From Otis tarda (lineage: Eukaryota > Chordata > Aves > Otidiformes > Otididae), in assembly GCA_026413225.1 (NCBI GenBank), contig CM048554.1, positions 93,289,963 to 93,353,962 on the forward strand: a DNA stretch of 64,000 bases, given 5' to 3'. Below are positions 13,434 to 25,440 of the stretch, piece by piece. Made by a program: the position numbers and the translations under genes. Every line of letters begins with the position of its first letter. Position 1 is the stretch's first letter. Under the pieces are notes generated by a model. That model was given only the letters and a program-made list of their open reading frames with translations, was not told the DNA's origin and did no database searches.

Positions 13434-14770
13434 TCTTTATATGCCAGGCAAAGTCTCACCTCTGTCTTACATGAAACCACTAACGTTTTTAAAGTAATGT
13501 CAATGGAAACTAGTCAGAATACTGACATTAATGGTGTTGAGCACCTTGGAAATTAAAAGTATTCTCAAAGAATTCACATTTGGAAAAAATAGAACCCATT
13601 TCTAAAAAGACTCACCAGTCACATGTCTGGTAGTTTTGTTTATATTTCTCTCAGAGATGGTATTGTCAGTCTTTCTATCTGTACTGGTTATCATGTTTCA
13701 GGTCCTTCTACTAGCAGATGACCTTTCTGAACCCCTGTCTGCTGACCAGGGGATAGAAAACAAAAGGGATGAATCCTTTTGCCTTCTTAGGCCACACCTC
13801 TGCATGCATCAGGAGAACTGGGAGGGATCCAGGGATGGGAATACTTCTGTTTATCTGACATTGAGCTTTTCTTTTTCTCCAGAACTCACCTCACTGGTGA
13901 TACCCCTACCATTACCTCCATCCACTTTAAAATGCGTTATGTCTCTATTCACGGTATTAATTCTGTACTAAAACTCTTTCCTCCTACAGTAGCAGTTTTT
14001 ATCTCTTTCAAAACAAACCCAGAACCCCAAATCAAAATGTTTTATGATCAATACTGCCCCAAGTCACTAATTTGTTGGGAAACTACAAGCTAAGAATATC
14101 TCTAGGGTAATAGATTGTTGTATCACAAATCAACACAATAGATTTCCTATCACAAGCTATTTTCCCATCATTTTCCTATGATTTAAAGTTTAGTTGCTAT
14201 AATTAGTTAGGAAATCTCCAGTTATATATTTATTTTGTATTTATGTAATATATTTATTTACAAAAATTAGGCTGCCAAAGAAAGCTAGAAAAGTTGGATT
14301 ATAACTAAAATTGTACAGAATATGCCTGGAACTATTTTCATTCTCCTGTGGTCTTTCTGGGGGTTTGCTGCTTTTTTTTTTCTTTTTTTTCCATTTCCTT
14401 TTACTTTCTTCTTTTTAAGTGTGATAGCATAAGCAGAGCTTATACTTCCAGCAGATTACAAAATCTATCCAATTTGTGGGCACAATGTAAGTGTAAGTAG
14501 TAAGTAAGGATTTCATTATTTCAATGAACAGTTACTAAAAGTTGTACAAAATCTTAAAGGTAATTGAAAGGAAGGTGAAGCAGAAATATATACTTTCCCT
14601 TGCAGATTTACATGAACATAAAAACTGATTCTTTCACTGACAATCTTAAAATGTGCATATTCAGAATAAATATATTGCAAGAGCACTGAACAAGGGTGCA
14701 AAAAATAATGCGATTACCAGTCCTTCTAAATCCAACACACGAGTGGATCTGCCCCATATACGCAAAGGGA

Positions 14771-14825
14771 TCCATGTGTGTACATACAGACACATACATG
14801 CATGCACAGGCTCACACACACACAC
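14771..14825. repeat. Alternating purine-pyrimidine stretch with (CA)n
   Basis: CATGTGTGTACATACAGACA then CATACATGCATGCACAGG and a short CA run form about 55 bp of mostly alternating purine and pyrimidine. Confidence 0.8.
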
Positions 14826-17557
14826 TCCTTTTTCAGCTGAAAAGCAAATTTACTCTTAGAAGTAATAGCTACTTAGTAGTGCAGTAAGCTAAAACCAAGA
14901 GTTATCTACAAAAAGTCAAATTCAGCCCTTATTGACCATTTCTTCAGATGAAAAAAAGCAAGATGAAAGTTAATTTTACTGGTTTTGAAGACAGTAGAAA
15001 GCTAGAATTTCAGATCTACGTGTTCCACAAAAATACAGAACGTCAAATTTTCAAAAAATACCTGACCTTTTGTTTTATCTCTGATCTTTTATTTTGAGTT
15101 TTCAGAAACAAATAGCCATGTATGTCATGTGTACCTGACTTACAGTCATGCAAGTCATAAGAAACAAAAAAATAAATTGACAAATTCAGGAAAAACTATG
15201 AAGGTTACACATACATTTATGTGTTTCTTATACTTCCTTTACAATACATGCTCTGTGTCAACAGCACACCTTCAGTTACTGAAGATCTGTAGCAGCAGTT
15301 CGTACCTGGCACCATTTTTGTGGAGGGCTGTACACTTCCACACCAGTTTTAAAACATCAGAATTTGGCTATTAGAACTGATTTTCACACAATTTTAAGGA
15401 CCTATTTTATTGTCAAACAATTATTTTTTTTAAAAAACTCTGAATAGTGGAGATATTATTAAGTTACTTAGGCACAACACATTAAAGTGATTTAGACCTT
15501 TTTAGATTTCTCCTCTCCTCTTCCACACTACAGAAAGGAAGGAAAGGGTGCCCCTAATTTAGGGAATGAGTATTTAGTCTCCAGCAATGGATTTTCTTAG
15601 AAAATCTATCAAGTCTCACGTGTATGTTGTTCTAAAAACCCCATTAATTCAACTCACTGATTTCTGACAATTTAACTAAAAAAAATAGTGACTGATAAAA
15701 CATGCCACATTTTATTTGCTCTGCTTATACCACAAATAGTGGTGTTTGCCTGAGCCACAGTAAGGCAAAGTAAATATAATTCTTAATTCTGTTTTGCAAT
15801 CATGAATAATACATAACTGTACTTTTCATATTTGATTTGCTATTTGAGTTTCATTATAACTTCCTATTGTTTTGAAATTTACACCAAGGAAAATTTGGAG
15901 AGCTATAGTTTCTTTTTGTAAAGAACAGGAGCATCTGAGCTCTAAATAGATAATGCTACAAAGTGTTCAGAAGCCACAGTTTAGATTTTAAGTGAATTAC
16001 TAACTCCACTGAGAATAAAGAGCAGGCAAATCATCCTAAATTTGTAGCCCCCTTTGCCTTCCTCTTACTCATACAGCCCTGGTTCCTGGTCAGAACTGGA
16101 ATACTGAGTAAGATAGACCCAAGATTTGCTCTGTCACAGCAATTCCTATTTCAGTGAGATTTAGGAGCTAGAAAAGAATGCCAGATCAAATCATAAAAAA
16201 TATCTGTAAAATAGTTAAAATATTTTGTTCTTTAGTAAGTGGAGTAAACATCAACCTAAAGTAATTTCTCTCATACAATACCACTTTTTATTACCTAAGA
16301 GCATGTGATTGATTCTGATGCATCTAAAATAACATCCTACTATGTGCAATTATCTATATTCTAGTCTAATATTTAGGCAGAGTGCATTTTTGATCAACAC
16401 AACATTAATTACAATTCTGGGCTTCAAATATGTCTAGCATATCTATTATTTGGTCTAACGGCATGATTATATCCTTTCTGGTTTAAAATTCATAAATGAG
16501 TAGTGTGGAAAACTATTACAAATTTTTTTTGTTAAAGCTGACCAAGGTTTACATTTTGAAAGAATCACTTCTACTGCTCATCAGGCAATAAAAGAAAACC
16601 AAGGAAAAATGGTGAGATATTTGATAATAGAAATAAACATTATTGCTACTTACCTTAGTTTAGATTACCCTGATTGTATCAAAGGAGTGCTCCAATATGC
16701 GTGCATTCTATGCTAGGCTCAAGCTTTTCCTCTTTCTTTTGCTTCTTTCTTACTAAAAGAACCCTTAGGGTCAGGTCCTGCTCCCACTGAAGACAAGAGT
16801 GAAAGTCTTCACTGGTGTTCAATACAAGCAGAACAGGGACTTTAAAACATCTTTTTTTAAAAAACTTTGTATCTTTCTGTATGAGCTTTTGTTCCTTCAG
16901 GCTATGCAGATACAAAGCTTTTAAGATTTCTGAAGTAGCAATAAAGAGTTGGAAGTCTTGTGTTCCTAATGAAGCACCATGTTGTCATATGATTTCTCTG
17001 AATCCACTGACCCCAATTTGCCAGTGTTGTTTTTAAAGAAGAATATATTGAATTTACTCTTGACTAAGAAATCAAAGGTAGTTTTTAAAAACAGATTTTT
17101 TGCCATTACAAGTACAACCTTTTATCCGAGTTACATAACTGCCATTCATTTGCTCAGATTTCAATTCCCCCATTCGTACTAAACTCTTCTGCTAAAAGAA
17201 ATTTCCTATACATAAAAAACTGCTCTTAGCCAAACCATTACCCACTGCTGATAATCACATAAGTCTCTTTGTATTTCCTTGCCTACCTGTAAACAAGGCT
17301 TCTAAGCGATAAAAATATTTTTAATTGATCAGGACAGAAAGTTGTAACGGTACATATCCTAAAAGGCATTTTTATATTGTTTCTTGCAGACGCTTAACAA
17401 TGAAAGAAAATTAGTATCACAAATTTATTCACCACTGGAAAGTCTTCTCTCCTGAGTGGTCTTATTCATATACATGTAACACAGACATCACAGATGAAAG
17501 AATGGTAAACCATGTTTGGTGAGAGTCCTGTTTCCAAAGAGCGTGCGTCTCACTCAC

Positions 17558-17790
17558 CTGTTTGGCTAAGTTGAGATGTGCTTCTGCTCCTTCGAGACAC
17601 TATGGCAACCACTTTGGCACTAAGGCTGGAACGCCTTTTCTTCCCACCTGTTCCAACCGTGCCGACAGCTGTGTCCGACTGACTCCCGTCATTGTGCTCC
17701 AGCTTATATATCTCTCCGCTCACACTTGTGCTCTTAGTGATTCTCCCTGAAGTCCCCATCCGTCTGCCTTGCATTTTAGGAGTAAATGTA
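17558..17790 (-). CDS. RIMS1: RIMS1 coding exon C (basic Ser/Arg-rich linker before C2B)
   Basis: This 233-bp minus-strand exon completes a Ser codon, gives 77 codons and ends with one G. It begins TFTPKMQGRRMGTSGRITKS, continues EHNDGSQSDTAVGTVGTGG, and ends with a basic stretch KKRRSSLSAKVVAIVSRRSR followed by STSQLSQT. The acceptor is TTTGTAACTGTAG and the donor CAG|GTGAGT. The NDGSQSDTAVG..GKKRRSS block is shared by RIM1, RIM2 and the short C2B-only RIM3 and RIM4 proteins. SLSAKVVAIVSRRSRS is the RIM1 version; RIM2 has an AKMVAIVGLSRKSRS form. The frame stays open upstream into intron as far as a Met at 17912, but the splice site fits the family. The next exon (KKLKSTIQRSTETG in mammals) is not in the window and must lie below coordinate 1. 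Confidence 0.97.
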
Positions 17791-18793
17791 CTACAGTTAC
17801 AAAGTAAAAACAAACATGTTAATTTGTCTGTGAAACAGCATTTCCAAAAGCCTTTTTTAAAAATTAGTAAATTAGTTTTAAGTCTTGATACATTTTCGCT
17901 TATTTGGTTCACAAATAAAAGGTTAATTTGATGCTCCTCAGAGTATATATTTCCAGTATTATAATTTGTCCTTCACTTCTTGGAGAGAAATAAATAAAAT
18001 GAACACTTTCCCATATTTCTCAGAGTGACAGAGAGACACACAACATTTAAGTCATATGGACCCTTGCTATCTATGTTCCCAGAATACCGACAGCAATGAA
18101 ACAGCAATTTTATGACCAAAGAAAATGAATATGGGCCAAGAGAACATATGTATGTTATCAGCACTGTTCACCAAACCCTTAAGACCTAATAAATATGCAC
18201 ATATCTTCTACATTTTTATACTTCACAGAAAGAGATAATATAATATGTATTATTTTTTAGGTCTTCGCTCTCTCACTTCTTTAAACACAAATGAAATAAT
18301 CACAATATGGAGGCAAAATAATTTTGAGGCAAAAAACCCTAATAACCCACTAGAGCTTTCACTGATTGACAGAAAGATGAATGGCTCTGTCAGTTCTGTT
18401 TGATTTTCTTTAGCTATCGTATTGCATTTGGATATTTCTATACGAATGCTTTCTCTGCTCCTGCACATAGAGGCTGGATAAAGTATTCAGAAACACTGTA
18501 GAGAACAATCTCAAATATACACAGGACATGCTAATACACAGTTCTAAAATTGCTACGACCAAGCAACATCCTAGCTCTAATGGCAATAGGAAGTTAGCTA
18601 TCACTCTGCAGAGACCCAGAAATTTAAGCTGCAGCCTGACTCACTTCAGATGTAGTTGTTAAATCAGCCTAGTACACGGAATATTCCTTGATATTGTATT
18701 ACTGATTAATAGATCTACTGCCAACATCCTAATTTTAGGGATTGTTTTTTCAGTAATTCTGTATTTTGAAGTCAAATGTTGAATTTACTCGTT

Positions 18794-18816
18794 GAGGGAC
18801 AGTCCTGCTGTCCCTC
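18794..18816. repeat. Perfect 9-bp hairpin
   Basis: GAGGGACAG and CTGTCCCTC flank a 5-base loop, TCCTG. It lies in a GC-richer patch (18780-19015) that I do not recognise. No T run follows. Confidence 0.8.
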
Positions 18817-19531
18817 TCAGTGGGTTCTCTTCCTAGCAGATGTGATGGACTGCTCCTCCCCCCTGACCACCCTAAAATAAGAAAGAGAAGGGTTAGAGGC
18901 ACAGGCCTCTCTGTCTCATGGCAAGTTTCAGATAGGAAATTTTGCCAGGGAGAAATGAAGGAGTCTATGGGAGAAGAACTGACATCCTGTGACTTCTGGC
19001 CCTGCCAAAGATTAAATTAGTCCTGTCCAAAGACAGATGCAGGAAAGTATAAAATGATGTATACCTAAATTAGGTTTTACTGACATTTACCAAGATTTAC
19101 TAGTGTGTGATCATGTGTAAGAGTAGATAAAAACAGATAATATTTTTTGAAGAAGCTGGAAAAGTCCTTGAATAGATAACACTTAAAAGAAAGGTCATTA
19201 TCAATGTCCACATAGGCATTTAACTATGTTCAGCACAGGTTCTGTTCCTGTTAAGTTCAGATAAAAAAACAGCTACCACCTTCACATAGAGCAAGGTGCT
19301 GTGATGCACTGAAGTACTCAAGAAGACATTTTAGTGGACCACCTGAGGCACACTGAACTTAAAATAAGTTCTCTCTCATTCCCCCTCCTATCCCACTGCA
19401 ACTTTAGTGACTGGCTTTTGGGATTGCATGGCAAAAATGGAAGGACATACGTATTTTGATGTTTCTATGTAAAATTCCTTTGCATTTTATTGTAGATCTC
19501 CCCCAGCAAACACTCCCTCACATGTATACAA

Positions 19532-19550
19532 GCACACACACACATATATA
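19532..19550. repeat. (CA)n(TA)n microsatellite
   Basis: A short CA run passes directly into a TA run. Confidence 0.85.
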
Positions 19551-21865
19551 TTAAATCATACTAGGAAAAATTTTAATTGCATTTTTTGGTCATTTAAAAA
19601 AATAACTCAAAAAGACCATCTTCCATAAATATGCAAGTATCAAGGAAAAGGTTTTGTGTAAGGCAAACTAATTCTGTTTACTTAAAAATAATGCCAAACT
19701 GATAAAAAAAAGCCCTAAAATATTTTTCATTTTCAAAATATAGACCAATTTTCTTGAGGGAGACAAATATTAATTTCTTGGCTTTAATATAAATCATGTC
19801 CCTAATATAACACAGGTGTTTACTTCATAGGCTACATATACTGCTGCTTTTAAAAGTTGCAATGATCACTAAATAAGGATATTTTTATTGTTGTTCATAG
19901 AATGCAATAAAATCAACTTTACAAAATATCTAACCTAGCAGCTACTTTTGTTTCAAGTAACAGATTTCTTTCTTTACCTCTCCACAAACACTGTAAAACA
20001 AAAAAATATGAATCAGGATTGCCCATGCTTTAAGAATATAGGCATCATTATTCTTCATATATCAAATTAATTTAAAAAAAAAGAATGATGAAGCTGAAAC
20101 TTCTTTTTCTACAATTTGAGAAGATTTAGTTAAGTTTCTTTTTCTTGATTTTGAGGCTGGATATTGCTCCTTAGCTCTAGCATAGAATTCTGGCTATGGC
20201 CAGAGAATCTTAGGAAATGTTTTCTCTTTAAGAAGTAATGTTACTAACTTGCACACTTATCAAGAAAACTTTGCAACTAGAGATTAAATGTACAGCGTGG
20301 TAATACCTCTGAATACGCAATCAACTTGCACCATTAGCTTGGAGTACTGTCACACAATCCATGTATTCAAACAGGAACTTCGATCCCTAATTCAGTGGAC
20401 CAGGGCTTGCCAACATCATTCCTGCATTTTCCAATGCTGAGTCTCTTTTCCTGCTCTGATAAGGAAACAAGGCCCCACACTTGTGCCCATAGCATGCTAG
20501 GAGGCAACACCATTGACTGGTTTGCTTCTCTGGAGGAGGAGATGTCCCTTTGCCATTTCAAGCAGAGTGCAGACCAAAAGTACAGTCTGATACCTGGGCG
20601 GGGCAGAAGCACACAGGCCTCATTTTCAGGGCTCCTACTTTCTACTTTGGTTAGACATGGATAATTCCTTTCCACATGGGTAAGTACTTTCCACCAGCGC
20701 TTAGAATTGGATTTTAGTGAGAATTTCTGTGGTGCTCTAATCTCATACTATTTAATAAAAGTTTAGGAGACAATGATGTCCACCAACTTTAGGAAAATCC
20801 TGTTTTTGATGTATTAATTTCCTAACTCAAGGACTATGAATACTTTTTGAAAAACAGATAAATTGCTTTTTTAAAGACCCACATAAATTTCAAATTTCAT
20901 TCTTTGTGACAGATAGAGGAATCTAGAATAGTTATGTTAATAGAAAAAAAAAAGAGATATTTGGAATTCAGATTAATCTTTTACTTGTTTTTACCTTGCA
21001 AATACCAAGTCTTACTTTCCTAGCAAATATGTTCTTCTGTATTTCTAGTATAAAATAGTTATTAGTTTGCTAGAAACAGGCTTAATGGGATAGGACCAAG
21101 GACAAAATCCTACAGCTGTCCAATACTTCCCCTTGTCATAACTAAGCCAACAGATTAAGACTCCTTTGTGTTCATCTAATCCCTGGGCTAGTTTATTATT
21201 TGACATTAATTGGAACAGTATCAAAAGAATGGACATTTAAAATTCAGTCTTCTAATACCATCTAATTGAGTATCCCTAGTAAATAATATTTTTCCATGCC
21301 ATTACTGGCTATCACTTGGAGAAACAGCCCCTAGCTCACACTGTTACTTCCGTCAACATGCTTCTAGTTTAATTTATGAAGCACAAAGAAGCAAAAGACC
21401 TGCACATATATCCTTTTGCACTTAACCATTCTGATACACATCTAAAATTTAATTTTACTTTACTGGACTTGCTGGGATTATTGACACATTTATTTAAATG
21501 CAGACCAATTTCTGCAAGCCTATGGTTAAAATTGGTAAATTATTAAGTTATATTGTTGATTCAAACCTAGGTATCATAACATAGTAAATAAATACAGTTT
21601 TCAGTAGCATGCTAACTCAAGAGTAACATATTTATCAGTATTCCATTTATTTTTAAATGAAAGAATTTGCTACATTTTTATGTAAAATTATTTTACCATC
21701 TTTAGCAATTCTTTCAATTAGTTCAGCAAAAATCTCACGCTGTTTCTAATTGTTGGCATAACATCATCATCAATGTGTATATTAAGAATAGTTACAGACA
21801 ATCTATCTGTGCCTCTGTTTTACTTCAGATATTTAGCCTGGAAAAAGAGTAATTTGATGGTTTGG

Positions 21866-22116
21866 GGTTTTTTTTTGTTTTGTTTTTTTTTGTTTGGTTT
21901 TTTTTTTCGTTTTTTTTTGGTTTTGGTTTTTTTTTTTTTTTTTAAGTAAACCACTAGAGCACAAACCCTAGCAGGACCCCAGGAGGAGCAGGGTTGTTCC
22001 CTGCCCCGGCCCCGGCTCCCCGGAGCTGTCCTTCAGCACCAGGGTCACCCACCACCCCCGGGCTCCCGCATCCGCTGGGAAGACACTGCTCCCTTCACCA
22101 AGGGAGGTGAAGGGAG
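21866..22116 (-). repeat. T-rich tract plus GC-rich block, possibly retroposed
   Basis: A T-rich tract of about 80 bp with scattered G (21866-21945) is followed by about 150 bp of very GC-rich sequence (about 21975-22080, rich in CCCCGG and GGCTCC) in an otherwise AT-rich intron. Read on the minus strand, this is a GC-rich segment followed by a long A-rich tail, as a retroposed transcript would look. At its far edge is a perfect 11-bp hairpin, CTCCCTTCACC / GGTGAAGGGAG (22089-22116), with a 6-base loop. I found no clear target duplication, no AATAAA just before the tail and no recognisable reading frame, so an expanded simple repeat beside an unrelated GC-rich island is also possible. Confidence 0.4.
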
Positions 22117-22859
22117 CTTACATTTTCCTGCCAAACTTATGTGGATGAGATGGGTCCTATCTACAGCGGTATATGTACTGCATAAGGCAAAATCAAGACT
22201 GTATTTACATGTTAGCCATCAGAGTTGTGAAAGAATGCCGCACTTTCAGTTTTGTTAGCTGCTGCTACCTGAAAGTTGTACTTGTGTCTATGGGAATGAA
22301 AAATGAACTTTTAATATAAAAACCTTACTCAAAGTGTAGTTTGAGCTACAAGCTGCCATAAAAATTAACCCTGAGGTAAATTTGACAAAACGAGCACGCT
22401 ACAAGGACATTGTGAATTATACTTGCTGAAACCAGGACACTTGCTTATATTAAACTATAGCATATACAACTATATAGAACCGAAACAAAGCCAATTGCAT
22501 GTATTAAATCATTGTACATCTTTCTACATACAGATATCTAATACATATATTCATGAAGCATAAAATTATACTGGACAAATTATTTGGACTGAGAAAATTA
22601 GTATATAGATATACACTTGGTATTTCTCGGTAACTACATAAAATACCTGCCAATAGTACATATCACCTGAAAAAGAAAGATAGTAAGACACAGGAAGCTA
22701 GAACAAACTTTGCCCATAAACTCACCTATATAATATCTGGAAGTATGTCCTTTCAGGGAAAAAATCTTAAGTGATGAGCCATTGCTAAAATTACAGTATT
22801 TCCTTCATTCTCTTAGACCTACTGATGATTTATAAAAAAATACTTCAGGTGTTTATTTT

Positions 22860-22881
22860 CATGAGGTTTTCATGAGGTTTT
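22860..22881. repeat. 11-bp tandem duplication
   Basis: Two perfect copies of CATGAGGTTTT stand side by side. Confidence 0.9.
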
Positions 22882-24609
22882 TATTCTTACTCATTTTTAC
22901 TCCATTCATTTTTCCAGTAGTGCAAGCCATGAGTAAATAAATAATCCCCTGTATTCCTTGTTGTATAGATGGTATTTCAATATAAGTTCTTTCCACACAG
23001 TTGCAGTAACTTGAATCTTTTGACAGTATCCCTGGCCTTCACTAGCATGAGCTAGTAATCTTCCTTTCTCTTCTGCTGAATGCAGAATCACGTACTAATT
23101 CATAGCCTCTACGGCACCCTTTTGCAATGAGATAGCTCATGAATACTAACAGCCTCCTAAAACATGTAATAGTTGTCGACCAAAGGGAAGATGAGCACTC
23201 CTTTATAATGAGGAATACTACATTTCTAAAATAAACTATCTTGTTATCAGTATTATATGATATATAATTAATAAATCCAAACTCTAAATTTCCTATCCAC
23301 AAATTACTCTGTCAATCTTAGAATATATAGCTATATTTACATATGATATATAACATTTGCTGCAAGATTAATTAGTGTACAATTTATAGTATTTAATAAA
23401 TTAATTCAAACATGGTGCTTTACAAACCAAAGGCCAAACATATCCCATATTAAAATTCACTTTAGTAGGTCAAAAGACTTTTTTAGATCATAAAGAAATT
23501 AGTTGATTCAATGAAATAATAATTTAGTACAGTCTGTACCAATTGGAATTACATATTGATATAGCACGCTCATTGATCACATATTAAATCCATTAACATC
23601 TCAGAAAAAAAAAAAAGACTTGTTTCTCCTGTAAAGTCACTATATTCGAGTCTTATTGGTGTATTAAGACAGTTGAAATTCAGTTACTCTTGTAAATTAT
23701 TATCTATTCTTGACAATAGTCCTATACTGTAAAGAAGTGCTACTCAGTGACACAGATAGTGCCTCTGGAATCCCAGCTCAATGTGTTCAATGTGTAAACT
23801 CTCACCGAGGTAAGGGTTGAGGAAGATTTCATTACAAATAAGTCTCCTCTGAGAGCTTAACTGGTTAACATCTTACTTTCAGAAGGAAAAGTATCAGATT
23901 TTGTTTTGTGAAAATGCTCTTCTCAGTAACACATTGACCAGTGAATTATGCAAGTTTCACAGCTGTGAAAAATCCCTCTTTTTCAAATTTGTAAAACTAG
24001 CATTTCTCCATGAAATGAAAGAATAATAATTCAGAAAGCTCTGACCATTACAAAAAAAAAAAAAAAAAGAGCAGATTTTAACTATATTGCATGAACATTT
24101 CAGCAAGTTAATTTCTGTTCTCTGAAACAAGCACAGCAATTGTCTCTGTATGCAGGAGTGCGTGTGTCTGCCTCTGCATACCCATGGCACTGTCAGCTAA
24201 TCACATGAATCATAACATGAAACCAACATAAAAGAAGTTAGTTACTGTGGGGATGCTGCTCAGGGTTAAGTGTTGCTATTAATGCTGATGAGGACTGGCT
24301 AACAGGAATCAAAGGGCAAACAGCTCAAATGACCCAAACTTGACTGCAAATAGCCATGTATACATTAAGTTCAAGTGTACCAAACATAGCAAGCATGTAA
24401 ACAGTAAATCTATATCAAGAAAATAGGTATTGCATGTGCATGTATGAGAAATACAAAAATGTGGAATTTTTTATGCTCACCACTGAATGGAGTGTTTATT
24501 CAGTAGCAAGAAAGCTGAATTCACTAAGTTTTCTTTCTTTGCATAACGTTCAGCAATAACATACTATTCTCCCTGTTACCATGCTGCATTGCTTTTTTTC
24601 CCTCCAAAG

Positions 24610-24704
24610 CATCAGGTACTGAAGTACCTGTCATCTCACAACTCCTCGTGAAAAAAGGCTACATCATTGATATGAACTGGATTGCTCACTGCTCCTTTAC
24701 AAAA
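24610..24704 (+). other. Exon-like open segment on the strand opposite RIMS1
   Basis: A 95-bp plus-strand segment has a good acceptor (GCTTTTTTTCCCTCCAAAG) and a strong donor (AAAA|GTAAGT). Only one frame is open throughout: with entry after one base it reads SGTEVPVISQLLVKKG, then YIIDMNWIAHCSFTK, 31 codons, leaving in phase 0. I do not recognise the peptide. Chance splice-site pairs are common in long introns, and no neighbouring plus-strand exon was found, so this is more likely a decoy exon than part of a gene nested in RIMS1. Confidence 0.2.
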
Positions 24705-25240
24705 GTAAGTAACAGCAACAGGTAATAGCTGCACAATAGGGAATGAAGGAGGAAAATCTAAAAGGCTAAATGGAATAGTGGAAGGACAGGACTAACAGTG
24801 AAAACACAGAAAACATTTTTTAAAAGATAAACTGGGATGAAGATAAAGCAAGTGAGAGCTACTCTGAGGTCGGAGCCATGGCTAAAACAACTTCCCTACA
24901 CTTCTTCATTCTAAAAATAACGTGTACTGCCTGTTAAAAAAGTTAGTGTAATGTTCTTCTACTAAAAGTTTATAAATTATATTTCATCTTAATCAACTGC
25001 AATAATTAAATGAAAAACTAATTAAAATTATTTTTCAGTCTTTTTTAAATCATAAGAAAAGGCTGCTGGTGACATGACAGTTTCTTTGAAAGAGGAAGCA
25101 TAATTAGATAATTAAAAATGCACAAGCAATGCTCATAGTACATTTTTCATGTACAGATGTTCTGAAGGGATTAAAGACTCCATCTCTCTCCCTCTCTGAC
25201 AGACACATAAAGCAGTTTATAGTGACGGATTTGAAAAAAT

Positions 25241-25258
25241 CATTATCTTTAGATAATG
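25241..25258. repeat. 7-bp palindromic hairpin in a TAATTA-rich stretch
   Basis: CATTATC and GATAATG flank TTTA. Several TAATTA/ATTAAT homeodomain-type motifs follow within about 40 bp, the look of some conserved brain enhancers; this is only suggestive. Confidence 0.5.
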
Positions 25259-25394
25259 AATAATTAGAACATTAATTACTCTGGCTTCACCTTGGTTTTG
25301 TACATAAATGACCTCAAAACCAGAAGTTTCCATTTGTAATATACTGTTAGGGGGTAAAAAGAATACATTTTATTTTTAAGCAGCTTAGCTTAAC

Positions 25395-25440
25395 TGCTTT
25401 CATATATCTTATGATATATGCTTTCATATATCTTACGATA
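25395..25440. repeat. 24-bp tandem duplication
   Basis: TGCTTTCATATATCTTATGA (from 25395) is repeated from 25419 with one change (TTACGATA for TTATGATA). Confidence 0.9.

Larger units (their letters stand above)
1..17557 (-). other. RIMS1: RIMS1 intron downstream of exon C (partial)
   Basis: This is at least 17.5 kb of intron following exon C; its acceptor lies before coordinate 1. I looked for the next RIM1 coding segment (GHKKLKSTIQRSTETG in mammals) on the minus strand and did not find it. Contents are a solo LTR at 10886-11951, a CR1 end at 13234-13433, a SINE 3'-end relic near 1660-1740, a GC-richer block near 10470-10625, an unrecognised block at 3640-4085 and simple repeats. Between these the sequence is AT-rich and featureless to my eye. 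Confidence 0.85.

Noticed and set aside
1-17557. Next RIMS1 exon (KKLKSTIQRSTETG region) downstream of exon C
   Set aside because: Searched by eye on the minus strand and not found; it probably lies outside the window.
17550-17912. 120-codon minus-strand open frame as an independent small gene
   Set aside because: Its second half is RIMS1 exon C. The first half is intron beyond a good acceptor at 17791 and does not match any RIM.
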